DNA of 64,000 bases from Halopolyspora algeriensis (GCF_003337235.1 NZ_QPJC01000003.1:223724-287723), one strand, 5' to 3'; counted from the stretch's first letter, positions 10,072 through 19,586 are shown. The notes: a model not told the origin generated them from the letters alone. A program made the numbers and translations.

Positions 10072-11232
10072 TTGAGCCGGAAACGAACGATACGACTGGC
10101 CGGCGCGGTCCTGCTCGCCACCGGAACCGCCACGGCCCTGGCCACCCCGTCGGTCGCGAACCCGCAGACCGCCGAGGCGGATTCCCCCAAACCCGTGGCC
10201 TCCGCCGCCATGGCCGAGGCAATGCAGCGTGATCTGGGCCTGACCGCCGAACAGGCACAAACCCGGCTGGCTCAGGAAACCAAGGCCAGAAATGCCGAGG
10301 ACACATTACGTCAGTCGCTGGGCAACTCGTTCGGCGGAGCATTCTTCGACGCCGAGCGCGGCAAACTCGTCGTCGGCACGACCGATGCCTCGGAGAAATC
10401 GGCCGTCCGGTCGGCCGGAGCGGTCGCCAAGGTGGTGCCGAACAGCAAACAGGAATTGAACGCCGCCAAGGCCGAGCTGGACCGAATGGAAGGCTCCGCC
10501 CCCGACAGCATCACCGGCTGGTACGTGGACACCCGGTCCAACAGTGTCGTGGTGAACGTCAACAAGACGAAGCGCGACGCCGAGACCAACAAGTTCCTGG
10601 CTCGGGCCCGCTCCGTCGACGAATCGGTCCGTGTCGAGCAGGTGAAGCGCTCCCCGCGCACCCTGTACAACCTCATCGGTGGTGACGCCTACTACATGGG
10701 CAGCGGCGGGCGCTGCTCGGTCGGCTTCCCGCTCCAGGGCGGCGGCATGGTCACGGCCGGCCACTGCGGTGACACGGGCACCTCCGCCTCCGGCCACAAC
10801 CAGGTGCACATGGGCTACTTCCAGGGATCGTCGTTCCCCGGTAACGACTACGCCTGGGTCTCGGCCAACTCCAGCTGGACCTCGAAGCCGTGGGTGAACA
10901 TGTACAACGGTTACGCCCGCACCGTGGCCGGCTCCCAGGAGGCACCGGTCGGCTCCTCGATCTGCCGTTCCGGGTCCACCACCGGCTGGCACTGCGGCAC
11001 CGTCGAGGCCAAGAACCAGACCGTGCGGTACTCGCAGGGTGCTGTCTACGGCCTGACCCGCACCGACGTCTGTGCCGAGCCCGGTGACTCCGGTGGTTCG
11101 TTCATCAGCGGCAACCAGGCGCAGGGCATGACCTCGGGCGGCTCGGGCAACTGCACCCTCGGCGGGACGACGTTCTTCCAGCCGGTCAACGAGGCCCTGA
11201 ACGCCTACGGGCTGCAGCTGGCCACCAACTGA
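10072..11232 (+). CDS. Secreted S1-family serine protease (streptogrisin/alpha-lytic type)
   Basis: This 386-residue preproprotein starts at TTG 10072 with AGGAGA five bases upstream. Residues 1 to about 30 are a Sec signal peptide (RKRTIRL, hydrophobic core, then ATPSVA). Residues about 35-195 are an alpha-lytic-type pro-region that serves as a folding chaperone in this family. The mature domain starts near residue 198. The catalytic triad is His231 (TAGHCG), Asp259 (GNDYAW) and Ser340 (GDSGGS). Cysteine pairs 215/232, 298/308 and 334/361 fit the family's disulfides. It is probably an extracellular peptidase. A subtilisin-inhibitor gene lies elsewhere in this window at 42759. Confidence 0.93.
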   Translation: MSRKRTIRLAGAVLLATGTATALATPSVANPQTAEADSPKPVASAAMAEAMQRDLGLTAEQAQTRLAQETKARNAEDTLRQSLGNSFGGAFFDAERGKLVVGTTDASEKSAVRSAGAVAKVVPNSKQELNAAKAELDRMEGSAPDSITGWYVDTRSNSVVVNVNKTKRDAETNKFLARARSVDESVRVEQVKRSPRTLYNLIGGDAYYMGSGGRCSVGFPLQGGGMVTAGHCGDTGTSASGHNQVHMGYFQGSSFPGNDYAWVSANSSWTSKPWVNMYNGYARTVAGSQEAPVGSSICRSGSTTGWHCGTVEAKNQTVRYSQGAVYGLTRTDVCAEPGDSGGSFISGNQAQGMTSGGSGNCTLGGTTFFQPVNEALNAYGLQLATN

Positions 11233-11285
11233 TCCCGATAACCCCTCCCGGTGAGCCGCCTTCCTCCTCCGACGGCTCGCCCGAG

Positions 11286-11320
11286 GCCCACCCCGAGTGC
11301 CTGCGGCACTCGGGGTGGGC
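11286..11320 (+). terminator. Strong intrinsic terminator after the S1 protease
   Basis: A perfect 16-bp stem (GCCCACCCCGAGTGCC and its complement) with a three-base loop, followed by TGCTTTCT, lies 54 bases after the protease stop. It separates the protease gene from the convergent patatin gene. Confidence 0.88.
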
Positions 11321-11449
11321 TGCTTTCTGTCGATACCGCTCGGCGAACTCCGCACCGTCGGGGGGATTCCGCACCCCCTCGGCCGGCCGGTGCCGTGCGT
11401 TCCGTTCCACGGTCCATCGCGCTCGGATCCCTCCCCGCCATCGCGATGT

Positions 11450-12406
11450 TCAGCGTGTCGTGAGATCGGACACGTCCGCTCTTCCGCTGTCGGCACCGGA
11501 GTCGTCGACCACGGGATTGCCTCCGATGTCCACCGGCCCCGGCGGTACGGGGGCAGCCGCGGGCAGCCATTCCCGAGCCACCCGCCAGGCCGCGTCGATC
11601 AGGGCCGAGGAGTGTGCGAAGGAGTACGGCGACAGCCCTCGGGTCGACGGTGCGGGAAGCACGTAGAGCTCACACCGCGTGGAGTTGAGCTGCATATCGA
11701 GCCTGGCGGCTGCGGACATCGCCGCACCCAGCGCATCGCCGTTGACCCCGCTGATCGACCTCGGTGGCCGCTTCGGCGGGGGCAGCGTCGCAATCGATCC
11801 GACGCCGCGCTCGGGCTCGACGGGTTCGAACGGCTCGGTCCCCCCACAAGGCAGCACGTACACCCGGTCGGCGCCCTGCTCCACCGCGCGGCTGATCGGC
11901 ATGAAAGCCGCGGGGCCGCCGTCCACGAGCCACCGGTCCCCGATCCGGACCGGTGGGAACATGCCCGGGATCGAGCAGGAGGCGATCAGCGCGGGCAGCA
12001 CCGGACCGTACTCGAAGTACACGCCGTCGCCGCTGTCGATGTCGGTGGCGGTGACGGTCAACGGGATCCGCGCGTGCTCGATCCGCCGGTACGGCAGGGT
12101 GTGGTGCATCCAGCGAGCCAGGCCGTGACTGCTCATCAGGCTGTTGGACAGGCCGAGCTTGCCCGCGAGGATGCGTACGGGCTGGGTGGGAAACACGTCG
12201 CGGCGCCGCATCGAGTTCCACAGCTCCCGAAGCTTGCCTGCTCCGCGGCCGGAAGGGTCGCCGGCCAGCCAGGCGGCATTGAGGGAGCCGACCGAGGTAC
12301 CGACGACCGCGTCCGGTTCGATTCCGGCCTCGAACAGTGCCGTCACCAGGCCGGCCTGAATCGCCCCGAAGGTGGACCCACCCGGCAGGACCCATGCCGT
12401 TTGCAT
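11450..12406 (-). CDS. Patatin-like phospholipase
   Basis: This 318-residue protein of the patatin family hydrolyses acyl esters of lipids with a Ser-Asp dyad. The oxyanion loop is GGSTFG (residues 9-14), the nucleophile Ser38 is in GTSVG, and the aspartate is Asp162 in the DGG motif of WLVDGGPA. No signal peptide is visible, so it is probably cytoplasmic or peripheral. The ATG at 12406 has GGGAGGGG eight bases upstream, so I prefer it to longer in-frame starts. It is the second gene of a short minus-strand run after arfB, with a 115-base gap. Confidence 0.92.
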   Translation of the reverse strand: MQTAWVLPGGSTFGAIQAGLVTALFEAGIEPDAVVGTSVGSLNAAWLAGDPSGRGAGKLRELWNSMRRRDVFPTQPVRILAGKLGLSNSLMSSHGLARWMHHTLPYRRIEHARIPLTVTATDIDSGDGVYFEYGPVLPALIASCSIPGMFPPVRIGDRWLVDGGPAAFMPISRAVEQGADRVYVLPCGGTEPFEPVEPERGVGSIATLPPPKRPPRSISGVNGDALGAAMSAAARLDMQLNSTRCELYVLPAPSTRGLSPYSFAHSSALIDAAWRVAREWLPAAAPVPPGPVDIGGNPVVDDSGADSGRADVSDLTTR

Positions 12407-12521
12407 CCGCTTGCCCCTCCCGTGCGGCTGTCGACCACCACGGTAGCGGTGTGCCTGCGGCGATGCCGGGAAGCGCCGATCGGGCCGAACAGCCCCGTCA
12501 CCGCTTGCCGCGGTCGGGGGC

Positions 12522-12956
12522 TCAGCCTTCACCGGGGTCACCCCGGCGCCGCTGTCGCTTGATCTCACCCCGGCGTTTCTTGGTCTCGAGACGGCGCCGC
12601 CGGGCTCTCTTGCTCGGCTTGGTGGGGCGACGGGTGGGCGGGGGCGGTGCGACGGCCTCGGCCAGCGCCGCGGCCAGCCGGTCGCGCGCGTCCCGGCGGT
12701 TGGCCAGTTGGCTGCGGTGCCGGGAGGCGGCGATGGTGAGCACACCGTCGCTGAGCCGGTGGTGCAGGCGGGCCAGCGCGCGCTGCCGGGACTGCTCGGT
12801 CAGCGACGGCGAGTTCCCGAGATCGAACGACAGCTCAACCCGGGAATCCGTGGTGTTGACTCCCTGTCCGCCGGGGCCGGACGAGCGCGAGAATCGCTCG
12901 CTCAGTTCGGCGGCGGGGATGAGCAGTCGCCGCGTGATGCGCAAGTCCTCGGTCAC
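12522..12956 (-). CDS. arfB: Peptidyl-tRNA hydrolase ArfB (ribosome rescue factor)
   Basis: This 144-residue protein has a class I release-factor catalytic core with the GGQ motif at residues 29-31 (SSGPGGQGVNTTDSR). It ends in a long basic tail (from about residue 108, rich in Arg and Lys) that in ArfB/YaeJ inserts into the mRNA channel of stalled ribosomes. It releases the peptide from non-stop complexes. The GTG start at 12956 gives the family's usual N-terminus (TEDLRITRRLLIPAAEL). A longer frame to 13070 exists but adds unconserved sequence. Confidence 0.9.
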   Translation of the reverse strand: MTEDLRITRRLLIPAAELSERFSRSSGPGGQGVNTTDSRVELSFDLGNSPSLTEQSRQRALARLHHRLSDGVLTIAASRHRSQLANRRDARDRLAAALAEAVAPPPPTRRPTKPSKRARRRRLETKKRRGEIKRQRRRGDPGEG

Positions 12957-13559
12957 GCCCCCAGGATGCCGCACGGTGGGGCGAGAGCGAACCGGTTTTT
13001 TCTCCCGGATGCCTTCTACCGGGACCGCCGACAACCGGTCCGCCGGGTACCTCCAGGCCACAACAGCCACAGGTCGGCAAGGAGAACGGACTTATATCCG
13101 CAGGATGCGCTCCGCTCCGCAGTACCACGTGGGGTACGCAGGTCCCGCGCACCGGAAAGCACCGCGGTCGGTCACGAGAAGCAGGTGATCTCTCGCGGCA
13201 GGTCGAACGATTCACCGGCGAATGCGGGGTAGTCCTGCGCCAGCTCGGCGAACCTGATGTGTGGATCGAGCGCCGTCCCAGAACACAGCGCCCGTGATAC
13301 TCGAGGAACGGCCGGCACCGTCAGCGGCGCGAGCCAGACCCAGTGATGGCTCCAGGAGAACAGGGAGATCGCCGTCGCGGTCTCCCGCACAACGTCAGTC
13401 CGAGCAGGAGATGACCGTTCCGATGGGCCCTGGCAGCTACGACCGGTCCGCCGATCGCGACGGCGATCGGCGGGTAGGTGAATGGAAAACTCCCGGCACC
13501 GACATGAAGATCGGCGGCCCCACCACCCATCTCGAGCAGCGGGGCCACTTCCTGCTGTG
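12957..13559. other. 600-bp gap with possible decayed coding sequence
   Basis: On the minus strand two overlapping stretches look protein-like but are in different frames. One at about 13548-13390 begins LLEMGGGAADLHVGAGSF, and one at 13390-13172 ends PAFAGESFDLPREITCFS. Neither has a ribosome site or a recognised family. Together they could be one gene broken by a frameshift near 13390, placed just downstream of the antitoxin gene. This is weak evidence and I do not call a gene. Confidence 0.3.
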
Positions 13560-13934
13560 TCAGTCCTGCGCGGCCTTCAACAGCGTCTGCACTTCCTGCT
13601 CCAGGTTTCCTTCCACCTCACGGGCTTCCCTGAGCAAGTCGTTCAAACGGCGCAACTGCGGACCAACGACCGCGACTTCACGTGCAACGCTTGGCCGTTC
13701 AGCCATTGTCATGCACACCTTGCGAATCCACTCCGACTGAGACATGTTCGCCTGCTGCGCTGCCTGCTGGATCGCGGCGGACTCTTCCTTCGTCATACGC
13801 AGCGATGTCGTCACCGCCAGCGGTTTGGCAACGGTGACCTCTTCCTCCTCGCCCTCGAGGTCGGGATCGTTGCGGTGCTCGTATAGCCACTCGGCTTCGG
13901 CTGCTTCGCGGTCAGCGCGTGATTCGGTGTTCAT
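13560..13934 (-). CDS. Antitoxin of a BrnT-like module (ribbon-helix-helix type)
   Basis: This 124-residue protein has a central stretch (VTTSLRMTKEESAAIQQAAQ, then NMSQSEWIRKV) that resembles the ribbon-helix-helix fold used by CopG/Arc-like and BrnA-like antitoxins. It has an acidic N-terminus (residues about 10-35) and a C-terminal helical tail rich in Glu and Gln. The ATG at 13934 follows GGAGGAGGG and overlaps the toxin stop by four bases (ATGA), so the two are made together. It should neutralise the toxin and repress the shared promoter, probably via the palindrome at 14215-14236. The exact antitoxin family is uncertain. Confidence 0.72.
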   Translation of the reverse strand: MNTESRADREAAEAEWLYEHRNDPDLEGEEEEVTVAKPLAVTTSLRMTKEESAAIQQAAQQANMSQSEWIRKVCMTMAERPSVAREVAVVGPQLRRLNDLLREAREVEGNLEQEVQTLLKAAQD

Positions 13935-14176
13935 CGTCCCTCCTCCCATGCGGTGATCGGGCGCACGGTGTACGTGTCCGGGTCGTAGATGACGGCGACG
14001 ACGAGTCGGCGGCCACCATCGGTGCAGCCGTGCAGCAGGTGGGTAGCGGTTCCCGACTTCTTGTTACGGGGCGCGCGATGGACGTTGGCGATGGCTTGAT
14101 CGATCTCGACTTCGCTGGCACGGGTGAGCGCGTGGGAGCGATTGTTGGCATCCCACTCGATGTTCTCGATGTACAT
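13931..14176 (-). CDS. BrnT-like toxin
   Basis: This 81-residue protein resembles the BrnT/RelE-fold ribonuclease toxins. It begins IENIEWDANNRSHALTRASEV, as BrnT proteins begin with a short strand plus WDxxK-like helix. It then has HLLHGCTDGGRRLVVAVIYD and ends TVRPITAWEEGR, matching the family's terminal strand (R-x-I-S-A-R-like). It lies upstream of its antitoxin, the BrnT-BrnA order. The ribosome site is weak (GGAGAG ten bases before ATG). Base composition is lower in GC than nearby genes, consistent with transfer. Activity is inferred from family and layout only. Confidence 0.7.
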   Translation of the reverse strand: MYIENIEWDANNRSHALTRASEVEIDQAIANVHRAPRNKKSGTATHLLHGCTDGGRRLVVAVIYDPDTYTVRPITAWEEGR

Positions 14177-14214
14177 GTGCGACTGCGCTCTCCACTACCC
14201 TCCCACCGCTGCGC

Positions 14215-14236
14215 AATACAAGGATACTTGTGTATT
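14215..14236 (-). promoter_or_regulatory. Palindromic operator of the toxin-antitoxin pair
   Basis: AATACAAG-GATA-CTTGTGTATT, an inverted repeat with a two-base bulge, lies 39 bases upstream of the toxin start. It is strikingly AT-rich for this genome. Autoregulation by binding such a site is the rule for these modules. Confidence 0.6.
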
Positions 14237-14291
14237 ACACAGCGAGCAAGAGGGGGCTGGCGCACATGTTCCGGAGCCGAGTGGATGCCGC

Positions 14292-15641
14292 TCAGCGCCA
14301 GGATTCGACGCCACCCGGCACCGGGGCGTCCGGGTCGTAGGGCGAGCGCGTGAAGATGAACGTGTTCAGGTCGAGGTGGTTCGGCGTCCCGTCCGCGGCC
14401 CGGCCGACGCACAACTGCTCGCCGCGGTGATACCCGTCCAGGCCGGTCCAGGTGCCGTCGGCGTTCGGGCGGAACCTCGATGCCCGACCCTTGCCCTGCC
14501 ACGGCACGAGATCGAGCATCCCGTCCGGCAGGATGCGCACCACGTGCGCTGTCGGTCCCCAGTACCACAGACCCGTCAGTTCCAGCAGCGCCGGATCCAC
14601 CGGGGCGGGCTGCCACGGTTGCGGGATGCGCGGTTCGTGCTCGTCGAGGATGTCCAGCAGCTCGGCCACCAGTGCCCCGCTCGGCCCGGCGGTCGCGTTG
14701 GCCAGGAACACCGCCCCGGAGTTCTCGTCGGGGTCGGTCAACAGGTTCGCCAGGAAGCCGGGCATCGAGCCGCTGTGGCCGGCGAGCCTGCGTCCGCGAT
14801 ACCGCTGCAGTTGCAGGCCGAGCCCCATGCCCGCGGCCCACACGCCGCCATCGTCCACGCTGGTCGGAGTACGCATCTCCGTGACGGTGTCGGGATGCAG
14901 GACCTCTCCGGTGTCCCCGCCGAGAAAACGCAGCCACCGGGTCATGTCCTCCACAGTGGACCAGAGTTGCCCGGCGGGAGCCATCGCGCCCGCGTCCTCG
15001 GTGGGCTCCTCCTGGACGAGGTCGGCCCAGGGGTGCACCGCCCAACCGCGCGCATGCGGCGCGACCGGGTGCGGCGTGGTGCGTGTCATTTCGAGCGGGT
15101 CCAGGATCTCGCGCCGCACCACCGTCGCCCAGTCCTCGCCATGATGCCGCGCGACGAGTTCCCCCAGCAGCCCGAAACCGACATTGGAGTAGTGGAAGAC
15201 GTGCTGCGGGTGTGGCCGCATCGCCTCCTTGTCGATCGTGTCGAGCAGCGACTCGGCTCCCACACCCGGGGTGCGTTCCCACCACGCGGTGTTCGGTTCC
15301 GCGGTCAGCCCGCTGTTGTGCGCCAGCAACTGCCAGATCGGGCGATCCCCCACCGCGGTTCCCGGCACGTGATCCTCGACGCGATCGGACAGGTGGAGCC
15401 GCCCCTCGTCGCGCAGCCGCATGACCAGCACCGCGATGAACGTCTTGGTGATCGAGCCGATCCGGTACTGGGTGTCGGCGGTCGGGGATTCCCCGTCGAC
15501 CCAACCTCGCGTGCCCACCCAGATCGTCTCACCGTCCCGGACGAGTCCCGCGATGAGCGACGGGGCCCGGCCGTTCCGCTGTTCCCGGGCCAGTCGTCGG
15601 AGCAGGGCACGTTCGGTGGTGGGCAGCAAGCTCGTGGACAT
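14292..15641 (-). CDS. Serine beta-lactamase-like hydrolase (class C / esterase family)
   Basis: This 449-residue protein of the beta-lactamase-related serine hydrolase family has SxxK at Ser63-Lys66 (GSITKTF), the YxN motif at Tyr151 (HYSNVGF) and a late HSGSMPG motif in place of KTG. Residues about 1-345 form the catalytic domain. The remainder is a beta-rich C-terminal domain. No signal peptide is visible. Members include esterases, D-amino-acid peptidases and class C beta-lactamases, so the substrate is open. I chose ATG 15641 because the family resemblance begins there. The ribosome site is weak. It is divergent from the B12 riboswitch and metE. Confidence 0.85.
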   Translation of the reverse strand: MSTSLLPTTERALLRRLAREQRNGRAPSLIAGLVRDGETIWVGTRGWVDGESPTADTQYRIGSITKTFIAVLVMRLRDEGRLHLSDRVEDHVPGTAVGDRPIWQLLAHNSGLTAEPNTAWWERTPGVGAESLLDTIDKEAMRPHPQHVFHYSNVGFGLLGELVARHHGEDWATVVRREILDPLEMTRTTPHPVAPHARGWAVHPWADLVQEEPTEDAGAMAPAGQLWSTVEDMTRWLRFLGGDTGEVLHPDTVTEMRTPTSVDDGGVWAAGMGLGLQLQRYRGRRLAGHSGSMPGFLANLLTDPDENSGAVFLANATAGPSGALVAELLDILDEHEPRIPQPWQPAPVDPALLELTGLWYWGPTAHVVRILPDGMLDLVPWQGKGRASRFRPNADGTWTGLDGYHRGEQLCVGRAADGTPNHLDLNTFIFTRSPYDPDAPVPGGVESWR

Positions 15642-15855
15642 GCGCTCATGCTTGCGTGCGCCACCGATATCGGCAAGCGGATTCCGCACCGGCAACTCCC
15701 CGACCTGCGGTGGTCGAGAACGCTGTGTCGAAAGCCATACCACTCGTCTCCGGCCGGATCGACTGCTGCGCACGGGCATGGTGCGGCGCTCTGCGGTGCG
15801 ACCCGAAAAGGTGCGATGCCTTGCCAACCGCCCCCGGATGGGTACCGTGGCCGCT

Positions 15856-16076
15856 GCCGATGGTTCACCCGCCGGGGCCGCTCACGGGCCCTGCCGGGTG
15901 AGGCAAGAGGGAACCCGGTGTGACTCCGGGACTGCCCCGCAGCGGTGAGTGGGAACGACCGCCGTCACCGGTCACGACGACCGAAAGGCACTGAGCACGG
16001 CTCGGGAAGCCGACGGCCAGTAGGAGCACCCGGCCACAGGCCGGGCCGCCCACGAGTCCGAAGACCTGCCGTCGGT
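15856..16076 (+). ncRNA. Cobalamin (B12) riboswitch controlling metE
   Basis: The conserved core is all present in order. GAGGGAACCCGGTG and ACTGCCCCGCAGCGGTGA lie at about 15907-15948. AGCCGACGGCCAGTAGGAGC (the B12 box region) lies at about 16008-16026, and GAGTCCGAAGACCTGCC at about 16054-16070. A closing P1 helix can be drawn between GCCGATGG (15856-15863) and CCGTCGGT (16069-16076). Placed upstream of a B12-independent methionine synthase, it should repress metE when adenosyl- or methylcobalamin is present. Confidence 0.95.
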
Positions 16077-16097
16077 GCGCACACGGGAGTGTGCGCA
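16076..16097 (+). promoter_or_regulatory. Hairpin directly after the B12 aptamer (candidate expression platform)
   Basis: TGCGCACA and TGTGCGCA form a perfect 8-bp stem with the loop CGGGAG. It begins on the last base of the aptamer's P1 helix, so forming it competes with P1. No U-tract follows, and the metE start is 130 bases away. Control could therefore be Rho-dependent or translational rather than by intrinsic termination. Confidence 0.55.
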
Positions 16098-16229
16098 GGT
16101 CCGAGGCCTCGAGGGAGGGTCGCCGGACGGTTCGACCCGCGCCCCCACCACCGCGTTCGGGGCCGTGCGCCGCGCCGTTCCTCGCAGGTCTCGGTTCGTT
16201 CCTGTCATCGAGCTCGCGAGGAGAGAGCT

Positions 16230-18518
16230 GTGACCACCACGATCGGATCGACCGTCCTCGGCTACCCGCGCATCGGCCCCCACCGGGAGCTCAAGCGCGC
16301 GCTGGAGAGCTACTGGGCCGGACGCAGCAGCGAGGCGGAGTTGCGCGACGTCGCCCGCACCCTGCGCACCAACACCTGGCGCGAACTGAGCGACGCCGGG
16401 CTCGACTCGGTTCCGAGCAACACGTTCTCGTACTACGACCAGGTGCTCGACACGGCCGTCACCTTCGGCGCCGTCCCGCGGCGCTACACCGACCTCGGGG
16501 CGAACGCACTGGACACCTACTTCGCGATGGCGCGCGGGAATGATTCCGTGCCGCCGTTGGAGATGACCAAGTGGTTCGACACCAACTACCACTACCTCGT
16601 CCCCGAGATCGGCCCGGACACCTCGTTCGCCCTGACCGACCGCACCCCGATCGAGCAGTACCGGGAAGCGGCCGCGCTCGGCGTGACGACCCGCCCGGTG
16701 CTGGTCGGGCCGGTGACCTTCCTGCTGCTGGCCAAACCCGACGGAAGCGCGCCCGCGACGTTCCGGCCGCTGGACCGGCTGGGCGATCTGCTCGCCTGCT
16801 ATGCCGAGCTGCTGCGGGAACTGCACCACGCCGGCGCCGAGTGGGTGCAGCTCGACGAGCCCGCTTTCACCGCCGACCGCTCCCCCGCGGAGAAGGAACG
16901 GCTCGGGCATGCCTACCGCGTACTCGGCGACCTCACCGAACGACCGAAGGTGTTCGTGCCCACGTACTTCGGCGACGCCGGCGAGTCCCTGCACACACTG
17001 GCCACGGCGCCGATCGAGGCGGTCGGCGTGGACCTCGTGGCGGGCCCCGTCTCCCCGGACAGGTTGCCCGGCATCACCGGCCTGCGGGACAAGACCCTGG
17101 TGGCAGGCCTCGTCGACGGGCGCAACATCTGGCGCACCGACCTCGACTCCGCGCTGTGCACCGCGGCGACCCTGCTGGGGGTGGCAGGCAACGTGGCGGT
17201 GAGCACGTCGTGCTCGCTGCTGCACGTGCCCTACGACGCCGAGGCCGAAACGAGCATCGACCCGCAGGTGAAGTCGTGGCTGGCTTTCGCCAAGCAGAAA
17301 GTCGACGAGGTGGTCACCCTCGGGCGCGCGTTGAGTGAGGGGCGCGAGGCGGTCGGAGCCGAACTCAACGCGTCCCGGGAAGCGATCGCCGACCGCGGTG
17401 CTTCGGAGCGCCTCCGCAACGAACGGGTCCGCAGCCGGGTCGATACGCTGCGACCCGGCGACTACCGGCGCAGTGAGTGCGCCACGCGACGCCCGGCACA
17501 GCAGCACGCCCTCCGGCTCCCGCCACTGCCCACCACGACGATCGGCTCGTTCCCGCAGACCGCCGACGTCCGCAAGGCACGCGCGGCACTGCGCAACGGC
17601 ACCATCGACCGGACCTCCTACCACCAACGGATGGTCGACGAGATCCAGCGGGTGATCGCCCTGCAGGAGGAGATCGGGCTGGACGTACTCGTGCACGGCG
17701 AACCGGAACGCAACGACATGGTCCAGTACTTCTCCGAGCACATGGAGGGCTTCGTCAGCACCGACAACGGCTGGGTGCAGTCCTACGGGTCCCGTTGCGT
17801 GCGCCCCCCGATCCTGTTCGGCGACGTCGCCCGCCCCCGATCGATCACCACGGAATGGGCGAAGATCGCGCAGAGCCTGACCGACAAACCCGTCAAGGGC
17901 ATGCTGACCGGGCCGGTGACCATCCTCGCGTGGTCGTTCGTGCGCGACGACCAGCCGCTCGAGGACACGGCCGCACAGGTCGCGCTGGCCATCCGCGACG
18001 AAGTGGTCGACCTGGAAGCCACGGGAATCCGCGTGATCCAGGTCGACGAGCCGGCCCTGCGCGAGCTGCTCCCGCTGCGTGCCGAGCAGCAGCGGGACTA
18101 CCTGCGCTGGGCCGTGGACGCGTTCCGGCTCGCCACCTCCGGTGTCGCCGAGCGGACACAGATCCACACGCACCTGTGCTACTCGGAGTTCGGCGAGGTC
18201 ATCGACGCGATCGTGGCGCTGGACGCCGATGTGACCAGCATCGAGGCCGCGCGGTCCCGAATGGAGGTCCTCGACGATCTCAACGCGGTCGGCTTCGGTC
18301 GGGGCGTGGGCCCCGGCGTGTACGACATCCACTCACCGCGCGTCCCGCAGACCGACGAAGTCGAGAAGCTGTTGCGGGCGGCCCTCGAGTCGATGCCCGC
18401 CGAACGGCTGTGGGTCAATCCCGACTGCGGGCTGAAGACCCGTGGCTATGCCGAGGTCGACTCCGCCTTGCGCAGCATGGTCGCCGCGGCCGCACAGGTG
18501 CGGGGATCCCTGCAGTGA
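16230..18518 (+). CDS. metE: Cobalamin-independent methionine synthase
   Basis: This 762-residue zinc enzyme transfers the methyl group of methyl-tetrahydrofolate polyglutamate to homocysteine. The N-terminal TIM-barrel half begins [19 protein letters not shown], and the C-terminal barrel starts near residue 430 ([17 protein letters not shown]). Zinc ligands include His648 and Cys650 ([11 protein letters not shown]) and Cys733 ([11 protein letters not shown]). The length equals the family norm. GTG 16230 follows GAGGAGAG. The B12 riboswitch upstream implies that a B12-dependent MetH exists elsewhere in the genome. Confidence 0.96.
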   Translation: MTTTIGSTVLGYPRIGPHRELKRALESYWAGRSSEAELRDVARTLRTNTWRELSDAGLDSVPSNTFSYYDQVLDTAVTFGAVPRRYTDLGANALDTYFAMARGNDSVPPLEMTKWFDTNYHYLVPEIGPDTSFALTDRTPIEQYREAAALGVTTRPVLVGPVTFLLLAKPDGSAPATFRPLDRLGDLLACYAELLRELHHAGAEWVQLDEPAFTADRSPAEKERLGHAYRVLGDLTERPKVFVPTYFGDAGESLHTLATAPIEAVGVDLVAGPVSPDRLPGITGLRDKTLVAGLVDGRNIWRTDLDSALCTAATLLGVAGNVAVSTSCSLLHVPYDAEAETSIDPQVKSWLAFAKQKVDEVVTLGRALSEGREAVGAELNASREAIADRGASERLRNERVRSRVDTLRPGDYRRSECATRRPAQQHALRLPPLPTTTIGSFPQTADVRKARAALRNGTIDRTSYHQRMVDEIQRVIALQEEIGLDVLVHGEPERNDMVQYFSEHMEGFVSTDNGWVQSYGSRCVRPPILFGDVARPRSITTEWAKIAQSLTDKPVKGMLTGPVTILAWSFVRDDQPLEDTAAQVALAIRDEVVDLEATGIRVIQVDEPALRELLPLRAEQQRDYLRWAVDAFRLATSGVAERTQIHTHLCYSEFGEVIDAIVALDADVTSIEAARSRMEVLDDLNAVGFGRGVGPGVYDIHSPRVPQTDEVEKLLRAALESMPAERLWVNPDCGLKTRGYAEVDSALRSMVAAAAQVRGSLQ

Positions 18519-18602
18519 CGTTCCGATGAGTCACGCCGCCACGCCGCGAACCTCTGCCGCTCGGGGAATCCGCCTGCCGACCGTGTTTGGCAGGATGCCC
18601 GC

Positions 18603-19559
18603 ATGGACACCGAGTACGACCGAGTGGATGTTCGCGGCGTGGTCGGCTTCGTGCTGCTGGCCTACCTCCCGGCATGGTTGCTGACGCTGCCGATGTGGCT
18701 GACCGGGCAGGGACTTTCCTGGGTGTGGTCGCCGGTTGTGCTGGTTGCCATGATGTTCATGCCCGCGGTGGCGACATTCGTGACCAACCGGTGGATCAGC
18801 CCGAGACGCAGGATGCTGCGGGAGACCGGCATCACCGGCCCGGGCGGCATCAGGGCATGGTGGCGTTACGCGTTGATCGGCTGGTTCGGCCCGCCGCTGG
18901 CCATGATGCTCGCGTTGCTGGTGGGACACGCCTTCGGCGTCTACCGGGCCGACTGGGGCGACTTCTCCGGTCTGGCCGAGCAGGTGCGGTTCTCCCTGAT
19001 CGACAATCCGGACGTGCCCACGGGCACGGCCGTGGTGATCCTCGCCGCCCATACGTTCCTGCTGGGCTGGCTCAACGTGATCCCGGCCTTCGGTGAGGAG
19101 TGGGGATGGCGCGGATACCTGACTCGGGCGCTCCTGCCGCTGGGGCAGCCGGGCGCGTTCCTGGTGACCGGCGTGCTGTGGGGACTGTGGCATGCACCGC
19201 TGCTCGTGCTCGGCTACAACTACCCCACCGTGCCGGTGGTCGTGTCGTTTTTCATGATGATCTGCTTCTGCACGCTGGTGGGCACCCTGCTCGGCTGGCT
19301 GCGCCTGGCATCCCACAGCGTGTGGCCCGCGGTGATCGGCCACGGTTTCCTCAACGCCTCGGCGACCCTGCCGGTGGTGTTCAGCGCTCCGGGGCAACCG
19401 GTGGCCAACGCCTCGGTGGGACTGCTGGGCTGGTCCGGGTGGATCGTGCTGGTCCTGCTGATTCTCGTGCTGATCGCCCTGCACAGGCTTCCCGTGCCGA
19501 ACCCGGTCCCGCGGGAACCGGGGCTGACCCGGGGCGTACGGCGCCTCAACCGCCGGTGA
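18603..19559 (+). CDS. CPBP-family intramembrane metalloprotease (CAAX/Abi type)
   Basis: This 318-residue membrane protein has about eight hydrophobic segments. The family motifs are present: GEEWGWRGYL (EExxxR, near residues 164-173), LWHAPLLVLG, and HGFLN near residue 248. Relatives cleave prenylated or other membrane proteins, or protect against self-made peptides, but the substrate here is unknown. The ATG at 18603 has only a partial ribosome site (CAGGA). It stands 84 bases after metE and is convergent with the penicillin-binding protein gene. Confidence 0.87.
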   Translation: MDTEYDRVDVRGVVGFVLLAYLPAWLLTLPMWLTGQGLSWVWSPVVLVAMMFMPAVATFVTNRWISPRRRMLRETGITGPGGIRAWWRYALIGWFGPPLAMMLALLVGHAFGVYRADWGDFSGLAEQVRFSLIDNPDVPTGTAVVILAAHTFLLGWLNVIPAFGEEWGWRGYLTRALLPLGQPGAFLVTGVLWGLWHAPLLVLGYNYPTVPVVVSFFMMICFCTLVGTLLGWLRLASHSVWPAVIGHGFLNASATLPVVFSAPGQPVANASVGLLGWSGWIVLVLLILVLIALHRLPVPNPVPREPGLTRGVRRLNRR

Positions 19560-19586
19560 AGGAGAGGCTGCCGGAGCTCGAAGGCC

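Noticed and set aside
13172..13548. A small gene downstream of the antitoxin
   Set aside because: The protein-like stretches are in two frames, lack a ribosome site and match no family I recognise, so only a possible remnant is noted.
15972..18332. A long minus-strand open frame opposite metE
   Set aside because: metE has all zinc ligands and correct length on the plus strand. The opposite frame is compositional only and would also cover the B12 riboswitch.
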